From assembly GCF_000428905.1 (NCBI RefSeq), contig NZ_KE386816.1:91385-155384 (forward strand): DNA of 64,000 bases, in the 5' to 3' direction. Shown here in pieces: positions 17,673-26,645 of this stretch (its first letter is position 1; each line of letters opens with the position of its first letter). The stretch comes from Brumicola pallidula DSM 14239 = ACAM 615 (GTDB lineage: Bacteria > Pseudomonadota > Gammaproteobacteria > Enterobacterales > Alteromonadaceae). A model generated the notes under the pieces. That model searched no databases and had not been told where the DNA came from. It was given only the letters and a program-made list of their open reading frames with translations. A program made the translations under genes and the position numbers.

Positions 17673-18064
17673 TCGATTCAATCTCCGTTAACTGCATTTA
17701 TCGCAACATCTTTTTTTATGTGTAAGCGATGGCCGTATAATAGTGTATAAATGACCAGTGTGCAATCAAAATGATTGCTTCATTTATGCTGCTTTGCCAA
17801 TGAAATTGCAATTATATCAACTATCCAGCTTACAAAATGAGTGGGGTAATTGTATTGTTATTCTACATAGTTTTTTTAATGGCTATAAGACTAGGCATAT
17901 TGCTTATATTTAAGGATGCTTAGCCGTAATTGTGTATATTAGTATTTATAAATTGTAGTGAATCGCTTGTATGGCGAATTGAGGTTTTGGGCTGATTGTG
18001 GTTTTAATGGTTTAGCAATAAGCACTAGCACATCTGATTTACATCATCAGGCAAAGAACTAGCA
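17673..18064. other. Divergent intergenic region, WYL regulator / corA remnant
   Basis: About 390 bases with strongly AT-rich DNA and no coding frame. It contains the inverted repeat at 17762-17778 and a TATAAT-like sequence near 17737. Any defence gene that once stood here is not recognisable. Confidence 0.45.
17762..17778. promoter_or_regulatory. Perfect inverted repeat, candidate operator of the WYL regulator
   Basis: GCAATCA and TGATTGC flank AAA, giving a 7-3-7 perfect dyad. It lies upstream of the WYL gene on the minus strand and upstream of the corA remnant on the plus strand. CapW/BrxR proteins bind inverted repeats in their own promoters, so autoregulation is plausible. Confidence 0.4.
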
Positions 18065-18439
18065 GTGAAGCTATTTAATAAAAAATATCACAAACCAGGT
18101 ACTAAAATAGGCATGTTGAAGACGAATGAGAATCCCGTTTTAACATCAACCTTTATGATGACGAACAAATTTTTCTTATTCTGAACCTGCCAGTAAAACA
18201 AGATGGGCATGTATGCGCTTGTTGACACAGTTATTGATTTTGGTTTTCCGATGCTTGAAACTTACTCCGAACAAATTCAGGCATTAGAAGATGAACTGAT
18301 GGAGACCAAAAACGAGCGTTTACTAGGTTCAATACATGAGCTGCGCCGCGAACTATTACTTCAACGCGAATTCGTTGCTGCGAGAATGTCTTTAGTTGCT
18401 CTGCATTTGGCCAGTACGTCTCTGGTTTCGGTATACTGA
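18065..18439 (+). pseudogene. CorA-family magnesium transporter, frameshifted and truncated
   Basis: Three pieces in different frames read like consecutive parts of a CorA protein. From 18065 the GTG frame gives KLFNKKYHKPGTKIGMLKT, like the N-terminus of CorA homologues. A second frame gives SRFNINLYDDEQIFLILNLP, like the RPRVDxYDDxLFLIL strand. A third, from about 18209, gives TVIDFGFPMLETYSEQIQAL and the following IHELRRELLLQ, the long CorA helix region. Normal CorA has about 320 residues; here large parts between the pieces and all of the C-terminal transmembrane region with GMN are missing. Any product from the last frame (78 residues) would not be a transporter. Confidence 0.78.
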
Positions 18440-18458
18440 TTACTACTTTAATGCAGGA

Positions 18459-19358
18459 TTAAAAAACCCCAGCAGCTTTAAATAACTGCATATGAACGTT
18501 CACTAGTGCATCAATATCACGCTGGTAACCTCCGCCAATGACGGCTGCAATGGGAAGACCTAGTTTTTCACATTGTGCAAAAACAAACTGGTCGCGCGCT
18601 AACACACCTTCGGTAGTTATATTTAAGTGCCCAAGATCGTCATCAATGTGCACATCAACTCCGGCATCGTAAATAACGGCATCGGGTTGAAAGTAGGTTA
18701 TTGCCATTTGCCAAGCTTGTTCAACGGTGGCTAAAAATTCGTCATCACCGGTGCCTTTTGCTAAGCCAAAGTCTAAATCGGATATTTGTTTGCGATGGGG
18801 GAAGTTTTTTTCACCATGAATTGAAACGGTATAAACGGCATTGTTGTTAGCGGCTAATTTGGCTGTCCCATCGCCTTGATGAACATCACAATCAAACACT
18901 AAAACTTTATCAATATTTTTTGATTGCAGCATATTAAGTGCAGCAAGGTATAAATCATTGACCATACAAAAGCCCGAACCAAAGTTAGCAAAAGCATGAT
19001 GGTAGCCACCAGTTAGGTTTAGTGCCTTGCCATGCTCTAACGCCAATGATGACGTGAGCACGGTGCCAGCGGCCGCCGTCAGTGTGCGTTCAATAAGTTG
19101 CTTGGACCATGGGAAACCAATGCGTCGCATGGCCTTTGGATCAAGTTCACCCGAACACAGTTGCTCAATATAAAGGGGGTCGTAGATACGTGATATGGCA
19201 TTAATGTTGAGAGGGATTGGCTCATAAAAACAGTCCCTAGAAACGTTCTCTAGTAGCAACGCATCTTTAATGCCTTGATACTTTTGAATGGGAAAACGAT
19301 GCCGAATGGGTAAGTCGAGTTGACTATAAATGGGATGAAAAACAAGGTGCGGCATCAT
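18459..19358 (-). CDS. Histone deacetylase-superfamily zinc hydrolase (acetoin utilisation/acetylpolyamine amidohydrolase-like)
   Basis: About 299 residues of the arginase-deacetylase fold. The His pair and glycine loop appear in GGYHHAFANFGSGFCM, zinc ligands in VFDCDVHQGDGT (Asp and His), the third ligand in DAGVDVHIDDDLG, and the GGGY turn near the C-terminus. So the active site is complete. Bacterial members remove acetyl groups from small molecules or proteins; the substrate is unknown. An upstream Met would add a hydrophobic stretch, but the tandem ATGs at 19358/19355 have GGAG at ideal spacing, so a cytoplasmic protein beginning MMPHLVFHP is preferred. It is convergent with the corA remnant. 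Confidence 0.88.
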   Translation of the reverse strand: MMPHLVFHPIYSQLDLPIRHRFPIQKYQGIKDALLLENVSRDCFYEPIPLNINAISRIYDPLYIEQLCSGELDPKAMRRIGFPWSKQLIERTLTAAAGTVLTSSLALEHGKALNLTGGYHHAFANFGSGFCMVNDLYLAALNMLQSKNIDKVLVFDCDVHQGDGTAKLAANNNAVYTVSIHGEKNFPHRKQISDLDFGLAKGTGDDEFLATVEQAWQMAITYFQPDAVIYDAGVDVHIDDDLGHLNITTEGVLARDQFVFAQCEKLGLPIAAVIGGGYQRDIDALVNVHMQLFKAAGVF

Positions 19359-19475
19359 GACTCCGTACAAGTACAAAAAAACGATCAATATTGCAGCATA
19401 TACGAATAGACTACGCAATAAGATTGCTTTGAATTTATTGGGCTAGGGGTAGTAAACACCAGAACGTATTTTTCT

Positions 19476-19862
19476 CTAACGGTAAATCATTTGGTCTCTG
19501 GTTTTCGCCACTGCTTTGAGTAATCTGTTTTGCAGCATATATGGAATGTCTGCTTTATTCATCGCATTAATGAATAAATCGACACCATGATTGAAGTCGG
19601 CCTCGGTTATATTCATACCAGAATGAACCTGCTCCATACTATCACCGCTGTAAGTGCAAGGTCCTTGGGCCATTACACATAATTGCTCGGATAGTTTTTC
19701 TTTTACGCGCTGCATATTGCTGTCTTTGAAAAAGGCATAAGTACGTTCGTCAAAAGCTATTTCATTGATATAATTATCAACTATTTCTTCAATTTTTGAT
19801 TTGCCGCCTAGTGCTTGGTACAAACTTTGAGAGGTAGCAGTCGACGTGGCACAACCAGTCAA
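19476..19862 (-). CDS. Group 1 truncated haemoglobin, signal peptide lost
   Basis: The globin domain is whole: SLYQALGGKSKIEEIVDNY at the start, the phenylalanine-rich E-helix region, proximal His in QVHSGMNITEADF, and a C-terminal helix. It binds haem and oxygen or NO by family. The codons just before give LFLTLCFLTGCAT, a lipobox, but an in-frame TAG stops the reading frame shortly upstream, so no proper signal-peptide start remains. The only start is a TTG at 19862 inside the former lipobox. The sequence just upstream is the end of the broken DUF3034 gene, so a deletion probably removed the true start. It may be unexpressed or mislocalised. Confidence 0.7.
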   Translation of the reverse strand: MTGCATSTATSQSLYQALGGKSKIEEIVDNYINEIAFDERTYAFFKDSNMQRVKEKLSEQLCVMAQGPCTYSGDSMEQVHSGMNITEADFNHGVDLFINAMNKADIPYMLQNRLLKAVAKTRDQMIYR

Positions 19863-19884
19863 AAAGCACAGTGTTAAAAATAGG

Positions 19885-20460
19885 TAAGCCTAATTCATTT
19901 GCTTTAGTGGCTCTTACTGTTGCATTCCAGACGGGGTTGTAACCAGCAATAGCGCCTAAATGTATCTTGCTTGCTGCGAAATAAATGTCAGTGCCTGATG
20001 TACGTTTAGCGCCCAAGGCATTAGCAATTGCAGTGTCTTCTAGGGTCTTGTATTGAAGGCCAATACTTATTTGCGGGAATAGCGAATAAACGACATCACC
20101 ATATAATTTGTACTTTGCACCGACAATATTCATTTTGATGTCGCCACCAAGCGTTTTCAAATCAAAACGCTGGTGCCCGAGACTCAGCTCAAACTTATCG
20201 TAGAACGAGGCACTGAGGGCATGTACATTCAACCTATAGTCCTTTAAATCGACTTGTGATAATCCCACAGAGACTTATATTTGATCTTGACTGTCGTAAC
20301 CGGTGAGCGTTGCCCAGGGGACGATACTACCGCCTCCAGCTCCTTCTATTTGGCTAAGTCCAGCTGTTGCTAGCCATTTACCGTCTTTGGCATACACCGT
20401 CGTTGTGATGCAAAGTGCGAATAGTAAACTTAGCGAATAAAATAGATGTTGATATGTCAT
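19885..20460 (-). pseudogene. DUF3034-family outer-membrane protein, nonsense codon and 3' deletion
   Basis: From the ATG at 20460 a signal peptide (YSLSLLFALCITTTVYA) is followed by LSQIEGAGGGSIVPWATLTG, typical of DUF3034 proteins. An in-frame TAA at 20275-20277 interrupts the gene. The same frame then continues with SQVDLKDYRLNVHAL, ELSLGHQRFDL and ASKIHLGAIAGYNPVWNATV, all family-like. Homology ends near 19885, where the frame runs into the globin lipobox region. About the last third of a normal DUF3034 protein (roughly 290 residues) is absent. The nonsense codon alone would not explain the loss, so at least two mutations are present. Confidence 0.8.
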
Positions 20461-20497
20461 AAGTATCTCAAGACTGAATTCTCGTAAAAAAGGGACG

Positions 20498-22807
20498 TTA
20501 ATATTGGTATTCTTGGAACCATTGCACAAAGCTAGCGGCATTAATTGGGCGACAAATATGGTAACCCTGTGCCCACTCACAACCATAATCGATTAGTAGA
20601 TTAAGCGATTCTTGATTTTCAACGCCTTCTGCTACTATTTCCATATTGAATTGATGGCCGAGTTGTATCACACTTTTGACGATATTTTGATCAGAAGTTA
20701 ATTCATTTAATTTCAAAACAAAACTCTTATCTATTTTTAAAATATCCGCAGGTAATCGGCTTAAATAGGATAATGATGAATAGCCGGTTCCAAAGTCATC
20801 AATGGCAATTTTAAATCCGGCGTCGCGCATAAGAGAAAGCTGTTGAACTGCTTTACCTAAATCTTTAACAAGGTGACCCTCTGTCATTTCAAACGATAAT
20901 ACGCAAGTGGGTAAGTCATATGCGTGCAGCAGCGATATTATGGTTGGCAACAACTCAGGATTCATCACATCCTGGGCTGAAATATTAATCGCTACTGTTA
21001 CTTCAATGCCTTGCGCTCTGAAGCTATGGATATCCTGAATAGCTTGCTGATATACCCACGCTGTAATTTCACCAATGAACCCAGCGTGCTCTGCCACCTC
21101 AATAAAGTCCTCCGGTGACACAAACCCAAGTTTGGCGTTATTCCATCTAATTAGCGCTTCAACAGCGGTTACTTTTTTATGTGTCAAGTTTAACTTGGGT
21201 TGATAAAACAGTGCCAATTCACCCTGAGTATTGGACAGTTCTTTTTTTAATTCAGTAATAATGGATAAGCGTCGGATATACTTTTCTTCTAACTCGGCGC
21301 TGAAATGTAAAATAAACCGGCGAGTTATTTGAGCTTCATCAATAACGATGTTCATACGTCTAAATAATTCACTTGGCGAGTGCGTCTCTAATGGACAATC
21401 GATAACGCCGATAGCAACCGTCATAGGAATACTTAAATCACCACTAATAACATTGCCATCCAATTGGCTTTTTAATTGTATAAGCTCCTCTTCAGTCAAT
21501 ATATGGTCCGGGACCCAAAGCAGTTCGCCGCCGGTCAAACGCGCCGATAGTCCGCCCAAATTAATCACTCGTTGGGCCAATTCTTGCAAACAAAGATCGC
21601 CATTATGATAACCAAAAGTATCATTAACGCCTCTGAATCCAAATATGTTGATACCAATAGCTTGGAAGCTCTCTTTGCGGTTGAATTTTTTGCTTAAGAG
21701 TGTCTCTGCATGATTGCGATTGTATAGCGTTGTTAGCACATCGTGTTGCGCCTGATAGATAACTTTTTGTTCCCTATCTTTAACATTATCTTGCATAGTA
21801 TCAAATGCGTGAGAGAGCATACTCAGTTCAGATGAATGCCAATCAACATTGATTTTTTCATCGTAGATACCGGCTGAAATATTCTTTGCATGGATGGTCA
21901 GTGATTGTATGGGTTTAACCAATTTCTTGGAAAATAATGCGCCTAAGAATATGGCGATAATCACTGCAATAACGGCAATTAGGCCAATGTCCGTTTGCAG
22001 TGAAATAAAATCAGCAAAAACCGTTTTAACATCACTACCCAACATAATGTCTATTTTTAAACGCTCTTTTTCGAGCAAATTAAAAGAGGTTGAAATAAGT
22101 TTACTCTCTGAAGAGTAGGCTAAAAGCGGTAAAAACAATGCATCCGTGTTTTCAATTTGAATATTCTGGCTATATTGGTCTGGATTTAATGTGCTTATTC
22201 GGTAAGCGTCCTTGCCGTCGATATAGACAATAATAGTCGTTTCAAGCTGCGTAATTTGTTTCAGTTGTTCGACAAGTGCTTGGTCAATCTCAAAACCCAT
22301 TAAAGCCACTGCAATTGAGCGCGGTGCTTTAACATTCGAAAACAGCACTTGGTAGAGTTTATTGTCCAGAGATAATATTGAAGTGGAGTTGCCATTTAAT
22401 TGTGCTGAATCGATGAGTTCAGGGTAGATAAAAGGGGTCTGTGCGGTTATCAGTTCTGGCACACTGGTGATTGTTGTCGCATCGAGCGAGAACAAGGCCA
22501 TAAGATCGGCATTTATGCGTTCACCTTGATTTGCAAGGGCACTGTCAATGGTTCCCTTATCTCTACTTGCAACCGCATCCTTAAAACCAAAGTCGTTAGT
22601 TAATACGGTGACTGAACTCGTTAATTGTTCATCTCGATTTTGTAGGACTTGGGTCAATACATTACGCGCAACGGCTAAGTCATTTGTCAGTCGTGACTCT
22701 GCTTGATTGCTCGTTGATTTCCAAACAAACAATACCAGTACAACGGTCGTTAGAACGACGACCCCGATGATGAGATTGTTGATGCGTTGATTTAAAGATT
22801 GCTGCAT
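20498..22807 (-). CDS. Membrane c-di-GMP phosphodiesterase with degenerate GGDEF and intact EAL
   Basis: 769 residues: a transmembrane helix (about 12-30), a periplasmic sensor domain to about 270, a second helix, a HAMP linker, then GGDEF and EAL domains. The GGDEF motif reads TGGELL and its magnesium-binding stretch is INIFGFRGVND, so cyclase activity is unlikely. The EAL domain keeps EALIRW, NISAQD, EMTEGHL, DDFGTGYSSLSYL, KIDKSF and VAEGVEN, so phosphodiesterase activity is expected. The next gene upstream, the cupredoxin-like protein, ends 8 bases before its start; the pair is probably co-transcribed. The broken DUF3034 gene follows 38 bases downstream. Confidence 0.92.
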   Translation of the reverse strand: MQQSLNQRINNLIIGVVVLTTVVLVLFVWKSTSNQAESRLTNDLAVARNVLTQVLQNRDEQLTSSVTVLTNDFGFKDAVASRDKGTIDSALANQGERINADLMALFSLDATTITSVPELITAQTPFIYPELIDSAQLNGNSTSILSLDNKLYQVLFSNVKAPRSIAVALMGFEIDQALVEQLKQITQLETTIIVYIDGKDAYRISTLNPDQYSQNIQIENTDALFLPLLAYSSESKLISTSFNLLEKERLKIDIMLGSDVKTVFADFISLQTDIGLIAVIAVIIAIFLGALFSKKLVKPIQSLTIHAKNISAGIYDEKINVDWHSSELSMLSHAFDTMQDNVKDREQKVIYQAQHDVLTTLYNRNHAETLLSKKFNRKESFQAIGINIFGFRGVNDTFGYHNGDLCLQELAQRVINLGGLSARLTGGELLWVPDHILTEEELIQLKSQLDGNVISGDLSIPMTVAIGVIDCPLETHSPSELFRRMNIVIDEAQITRRFILHFSAELEEKYIRRLSIITELKKELSNTQGELALFYQPKLNLTHKKVTAVEALIRWNNAKLGFVSPEDFIEVAEHAGFIGEITAWVYQQAIQDIHSFRAQGIEVTVAINISAQDVMNPELLPTIISLLHAYDLPTCVLSFEMTEGHLVKDLGKAVQQLSLMRDAGFKIAIDDFGTGYSSLSYLSRLPADILKIDKSFVLKLNELTSDQNIVKSVIQLGHQFNMEIVAEGVENQESLNLLIDYGCEWAQGYHICRPINAASFVQWFQEYQY

Positions 22808-22814
22808 TATCTAG

Positions 22815-23486
22815 TTAGTCACCAAATTTTTTCCTAAACCCAGTTTCAATTTCTGGTGTTTCAATATCCAAGCTAAATGACAGCGTTATGCGTTGGTTCT
22901 CAATGTTGATAGGTAATTGCATGATTACTCGGTCTGTTTGCAAAGGCGATAGTTGAGAATGCCAAATATTGATCTCAACAGTATCAGCAGTACTTGCATT
23001 TTTTGGTAGTGCGACAAAAGCGTCTCCCTTGTTATCGGTCATTGCTGTCAATTCGCCATCATTTACATAAATATAGCCAATCTTGTTGTCGTGAATGTTA
23101 CAGCCGAGTGCAACAATACCTGGATTTTCAAAAGCAACAGGTTGCGCTTCACTGTCACTAAATAATTTGATTTCAAACTGCTTAGGTCGTGAAAAACTAT
23201 ATACATGATGTCGTATATCATCACTATTCGGAAAATCTACCATTTGATTTTTTTGAATGATTAAAACGCGAGGTGCAAATTGTTTATTTACTTGGTCCAT
23301 TATGGCCATATTTGCTTGGGTGGTTGCTTTAATTTGTGGAAATGAAATAACCGCATTCGGGACGGCAGTGCCGTTTCTATCGACAATGCTCACGACTAAT
23401 GACTTAGCAAATAGACTTTGACTAATAATCAACGCGACAAATGCGATAAACATTCGACGACTGGTTTGTCTGATTCTGCGTAGCAT
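22815..23486 (-). CDS. Cupredoxin-like periplasmic protein (methylamine-utilisation-protein-like)
   Basis: This 223-residue protein has a signal peptide (FIAFVALIISQSLFAKS). A cupredoxin-like fold follows: DIRHHVYSFSRP gives a first histidine ligand and VALGCNIHDNKIGYI gives cysteine and histidine ligands. Relatives usually read CNIHDWM at the last site; here the tryptophan-methionine is replaced by Asn-Lys, so the axial ligand is missing. Such proteins are often annotated as methylamine-utilisation proteins, with little evidence. It precedes the phosphodiesterase gene by 8 bases. The set DUF3034, globin, cupredoxin and EAL protein recurs in related genera as far as I recall, which suggests a shared redox-sensing role. 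Confidence 0.72.
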   Translation of the reverse strand: MLRRIRQTSRRMFIAFVALIISQSLFAKSLVVSIVDRNGTAVPNAVISFPQIKATTQANMAIMDQVNKQFAPRVLIIQKNQMVDFPNSDDIRHHVYSFSRPKQFEIKLFSDSEAQPVAFENPGIVALGCNIHDNKIGYIYVNDGELTAMTDNKGDAFVALPKNASTADTVEINIWHSQLSPLQTDRVIMQLPINIENQRITLSFSLDIETPEIETGFRKKFGD

Positions 23487-23780
23487 GCTGTTTCTTTGAG
23501 ATTATACCAGTCCCACAGAATACCAAATTGCTTAGTGACTTTAGAGTAATGCATTATAACTAGGTATGAATAGTTATGTTTCGCCATAGATAAAAAGACG
23601 CTTTTGTGCATAAATTTGTGCTTGCGTTCAATTAAGTTTAAGTAACCGCTGCATTAACCGCGCAAGCCAAATAATTATTACCCTTTTGGAACAAGACTTA
23701 CTCAACCGAGTTTCGGGTTCCATTCAGAGTGCAGCGTCTGCACTTGAGTTTTCGGGAATTTACATTGTGAGGGTGCGTTT

Positions 23781-25859
23781 CTACTTGTTTTCTCTCTTAT
23801 ATGGTGTCGCTAATAACGTTGCTAAATCAGTGGGTTTTCCAAATAAGTAACCTTGCAATTGATGACAACCATGCGCTACCAAAAATGCCATTTGTTGCCG
23901 AGTTTCGACGCCTTCGGCACAAATGTTCAGGTTAAGCTGTTTCGCCATTTCAATGACAGTTTTAGTGACCAACGTACTGCGTTGGGATATGCCTAAATTG
24001 TCTACAAATTGTTTGTCAATTTTGAGTGTATTCAGCTTGATCTGCGTTAAGTAACTGAGTGACGAATAGCCGGTGCCAAAGTCGTCAAGTGCAATTGATG
24101 AACCGAGACTTCTAATATTTTCAAAGCACTCATTCGCCATGTCGAAGTTTTCAAGATAGGTCGATTCAGTAACTTCATATTCAATGCATTTAGGATTAAT
24201 AAAATAGCGGTCATAAAGTGCAGTGATCAGTTCTAATATTTTTGTGTTTTTTAAATCATGTGCAGACAAATTAACTGAAACCACTGTGTTTTCGCCAAAA
24301 TGTGCGAGTATGCTAGCGTAATCGTACATTACTTCTTTTAAAAGCCACTCGGTAATTTGATTTATCTTTCCGCTTTGTTCTGCAATAATAATGAACTCAC
24401 CTGGCGACACATTCCCCAATTCAGGACTATGCCAACGCAGCAGTGCTTCGAATCCAACAATGTGCTCATCCGCGTTTACTTTTGGTTGGTAGTAAACTTG
24501 GAATTCATTGTTTTTCAAGCCTGGTGTAATACTATTCGCTAACAGAAGTCGCCGCTTATTGTCTTCCATCATTGCAGGGATAAAAATAGTGTGTTTATTC
24601 TTGCCTTCCACTTTCGATTTGTACATGGCAACGTCTGCGTTGCTCACAAAATCGCTTAGGTTATAATTAGCATCAGTCGCTTTAGCAATACCAATGCTGA
24701 CACTGATCAGTATTTCCCAATCGTTTATATCAAATGGTTTACTGATTTCTCTAATGATACGCTCAGCTATATCCATCACCACAAATTCATTTGGATCGTT
24801 GTACAGTAAAATAAGGAATTCATCACCACCAAGACGAGCAATGAGGTCGCCGTGGCGCAAAAATCGTTGTGCACGTTTACTTGCTTCAATCAGCAGTTTG
24901 TCACCCACTTCGTGGCCGTGCGCATCATTAACGCCTTTAAAACCATCGAGGTCGAAGTACATCAGCACCATATCATCGAGTTCATGCTCCGCAGTGCTTA
25001 ACGACTTTCGCAGGGTTTCCATGAAAAATTGGCGATTTGGCAAACCAGTTAAACTATCGAAATTAGCAAGCCTTTCCATATCTTTACGCTGTTGCATCAG
25101 TTGGTCTGTGTATTGTTTGTTTTTGATCTCTTCCGAATGAATAGTGTCCATCATGCTACTAATTTTATCACTCAAATCGACCACTTCTTGCTTACCCTCA
25201 ACATTAATATCGATACTGTAGTCATTAGTTTCTTTGATTTGATGAGCTAGGCGCGCGAGCTTTTGGAAGGGTAATAACATTTTGCGGTTAAGCCACAATG
25301 ACAGTGCGATACCAATGCCAATAATCACAAATGTTAAGGGTAGTACTTTTAATAGGAGAGAGAGTTTGCTCCGATTTAGCGGCTTTTGTAAGTCATTTAC
25401 TATCAATAAATAGCCATTTAGAAAGGCTTTCTCACCAATAGATTTAAAAGAAAATAGTCTGCCATTTTTTATCGACATACCCAGTTGCATTTTGTCTAGT
25501 TGTTCTTGGTAAGTATTTAGATGACGCTTGTCGTCTGCTTGTAATGATTTACCTGCGTAGAGATCAAGCTGGTTGTAGTCTTGATCGAATACGGCAGCGA
25601 ATTTTACATTTTCGTATTCTTCTAAGCGCAGTAACAGAGCAGAAATTGATGCTACATCTATCTCAGGGGCACTCAATATAGAAGATAAATCATATGCCAT
25701 GTTATTAGACAAACCATCAAGGTTATTGGTTACCGCTTCACTGTAGAGGTCTTCATGTACGAAAACTGAAATACTTAAGACCGCTGCACACAATACCGCA
25801 ATAGTTAAACTATTGAAGGCCGTTAGGGTTGAGCGTATCGTTTTAAATATCATATGCAA
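23781..25859 (-). CDS. Membrane GGDEF-EAL dual-domain c-di-GMP protein
   Basis: 692 residues: an N-terminal helix (about 15-35), a periplasmic region, a second helix (about 170-190), HAMP, then GGDEF and EAL domains. The cyclase site RLGGDEFLILL and the metal site MYFDLDGFKGVNDAHGH are intact. RHGD lies five residues before GGDEF and forms a product-inhibition I-site. The EAL domain keeps EALLRWHS, NLSAHDL, EVTEST, DDFGTGYSSLSYL, KIDKQF and CAEGVET. Both activities are therefore possible; which one dominates cannot be told. It is transcribed alone, about 300 bases upstream of the cupredoxin gene and on the same strand. Confidence 0.93.
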   Translation of the reverse strand: MHMIFKTIRSTLTAFNSLTIAVLCAAVLSISVFVHEDLYSEAVTNNLDGLSNNMAYDLSSILSAPEIDVASISALLLRLEEYENVKFAAVFDQDYNQLDLYAGKSLQADDKRHLNTYQEQLDKMQLGMSIKNGRLFSFKSIGEKAFLNGYLLIVNDLQKPLNRSKLSLLLKVLPLTFVIIGIGIALSLWLNRKMLLPFQKLARLAHQIKETNDYSIDINVEGKQEVVDLSDKISSMMDTIHSEEIKNKQYTDQLMQQRKDMERLANFDSLTGLPNRQFFMETLRKSLSTAEHELDDMVLMYFDLDGFKGVNDAHGHEVGDKLLIEASKRAQRFLRHGDLIARLGGDEFLILLYNDPNEFVVMDIAERIIREISKPFDINDWEILISVSIGIAKATDANYNLSDFVSNADVAMYKSKVEGKNKHTIFIPAMMEDNKRRLLLANSITPGLKNNEFQVYYQPKVNADEHIVGFEALLRWHSPELGNVSPGEFIIIAEQSGKINQITEWLLKEVMYDYASILAHFGENTVVSVNLSAHDLKNTKILELITALYDRYFINPKCIEYEVTESTYLENFDMANECFENIRSLGSSIALDDFGTGYSSLSYLTQIKLNTLKIDKQFVDNLGISQRSTLVTKTVIEMAKQLNLNICAEGVETRQQMAFLVAHGCHQLQGYLFGKPTDLATLLATPYKRENK

Positions 25860-26102
25860 TATTATAAAGATGCGATGTAGATTTAACAGTCCTAGCTTGA
25901 GTTTGAACGTATGTCTTCATATGCAAGGGTATAGATAAACACCAGAATTACTTGTTTACAGGCTAATTTAGGGTAATAAATGACTAAATGTTGCATATAG
26001 TTAATAATGGCAACAGCGACAATTAAACAAATCAAAGAATTCAATTACACTTGCAACGCAACATTAGGTTTGCCTGTAAATGAAGTCAATAAAGGATAAA
26101 AA

Positions 26103-26645
26103 ATGAGTATTGAACTTATCTCAAATCAACAAGTTGAACTGTCAGGAACATGCAAAGTTGAAGATTTGGTATTGCACTCCTTGTCACCTAAGTATCGCAG
26201 TTTGAATATTATTGTATCCTTAATTGTTGGCTTTGTAATTGTGGTAATTATTCTATTGTTGGCAATTCAGCCATTGGTATCAATGCCACAAAAATATCTC
26301 GATTACTATTATATTGCGGTTATGGGTATTACATTTTTAACCTTGTGGTCTGTTTTATATAGCTACTTCGCTGACCGCAAAAAGAAATATGCAATCCGCG
26401 AGTTTGACGTGCATTTTCAATCGGGTTTACTCTTTTTTAGCACTGTTAGCCAGCCAATTATGCGTATTCAACATATTGAAATTGAACGCGGTCCCATAGA
26501 GCGCAGTGCCGGTTTAGCTACTTTGCAGGTATACAGTGCAGGTGGCGCTAATCACGCGTTTGAAATCCCCGGCTTGGTCTATGAGAAAGCGATTGAACTG
26601 CGTCAATTTATTTTGAACCACAAGGATGTTAGTCAAAATGGATAA
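26103..26645 (+). CDS. PH domain-containing membrane protein, YdbS-like
   Basis: 180 residues with two adjacent transmembrane helices (about 37-58 and 69-90) followed by a bacterial PH-like domain (bPH2), with YAIREFDVHFQSGLLFF and IMRIQHIEIERGPIERSAGL as the characteristic strands. YdbS and YdbT proteins occur as pairs in many bacteria and are membrane proteins of unknown function. AAAGGAT lies just before the ATG. The next gene overlaps its end, so the two are made together. Confidence 0.85.
   Translation: MSIELISNQQVELSGTCKVEDLVLHSLSPKYRSLNIIVSLIVGFVIVVIILLLAIQPLVSMPQKYLDYYYIAVMGITFLTLWSVLYSYFADRKKKYAIREFDVHFQSGLLFFSTVSQPIMRIQHIEIERGPIERSAGLATLQVYSAGGANHAFEIPGLVYEKAIELRQFILNHKDVSQNG

Noticed and set aside
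23728-23744. Inverted repeat AGTGCAG-CGT-CTGCACT after the GGDEF-EAL gene
   Set aside because: No T-run follows in either direction and the stem is short; neither terminator nor operator can be supported.
24694-25140. Plus-strand 148-codon frame antisense to the GGDEF domain
   Set aside because: Serine/leucine-rich antisense frame over a conserved domain; no start signal.
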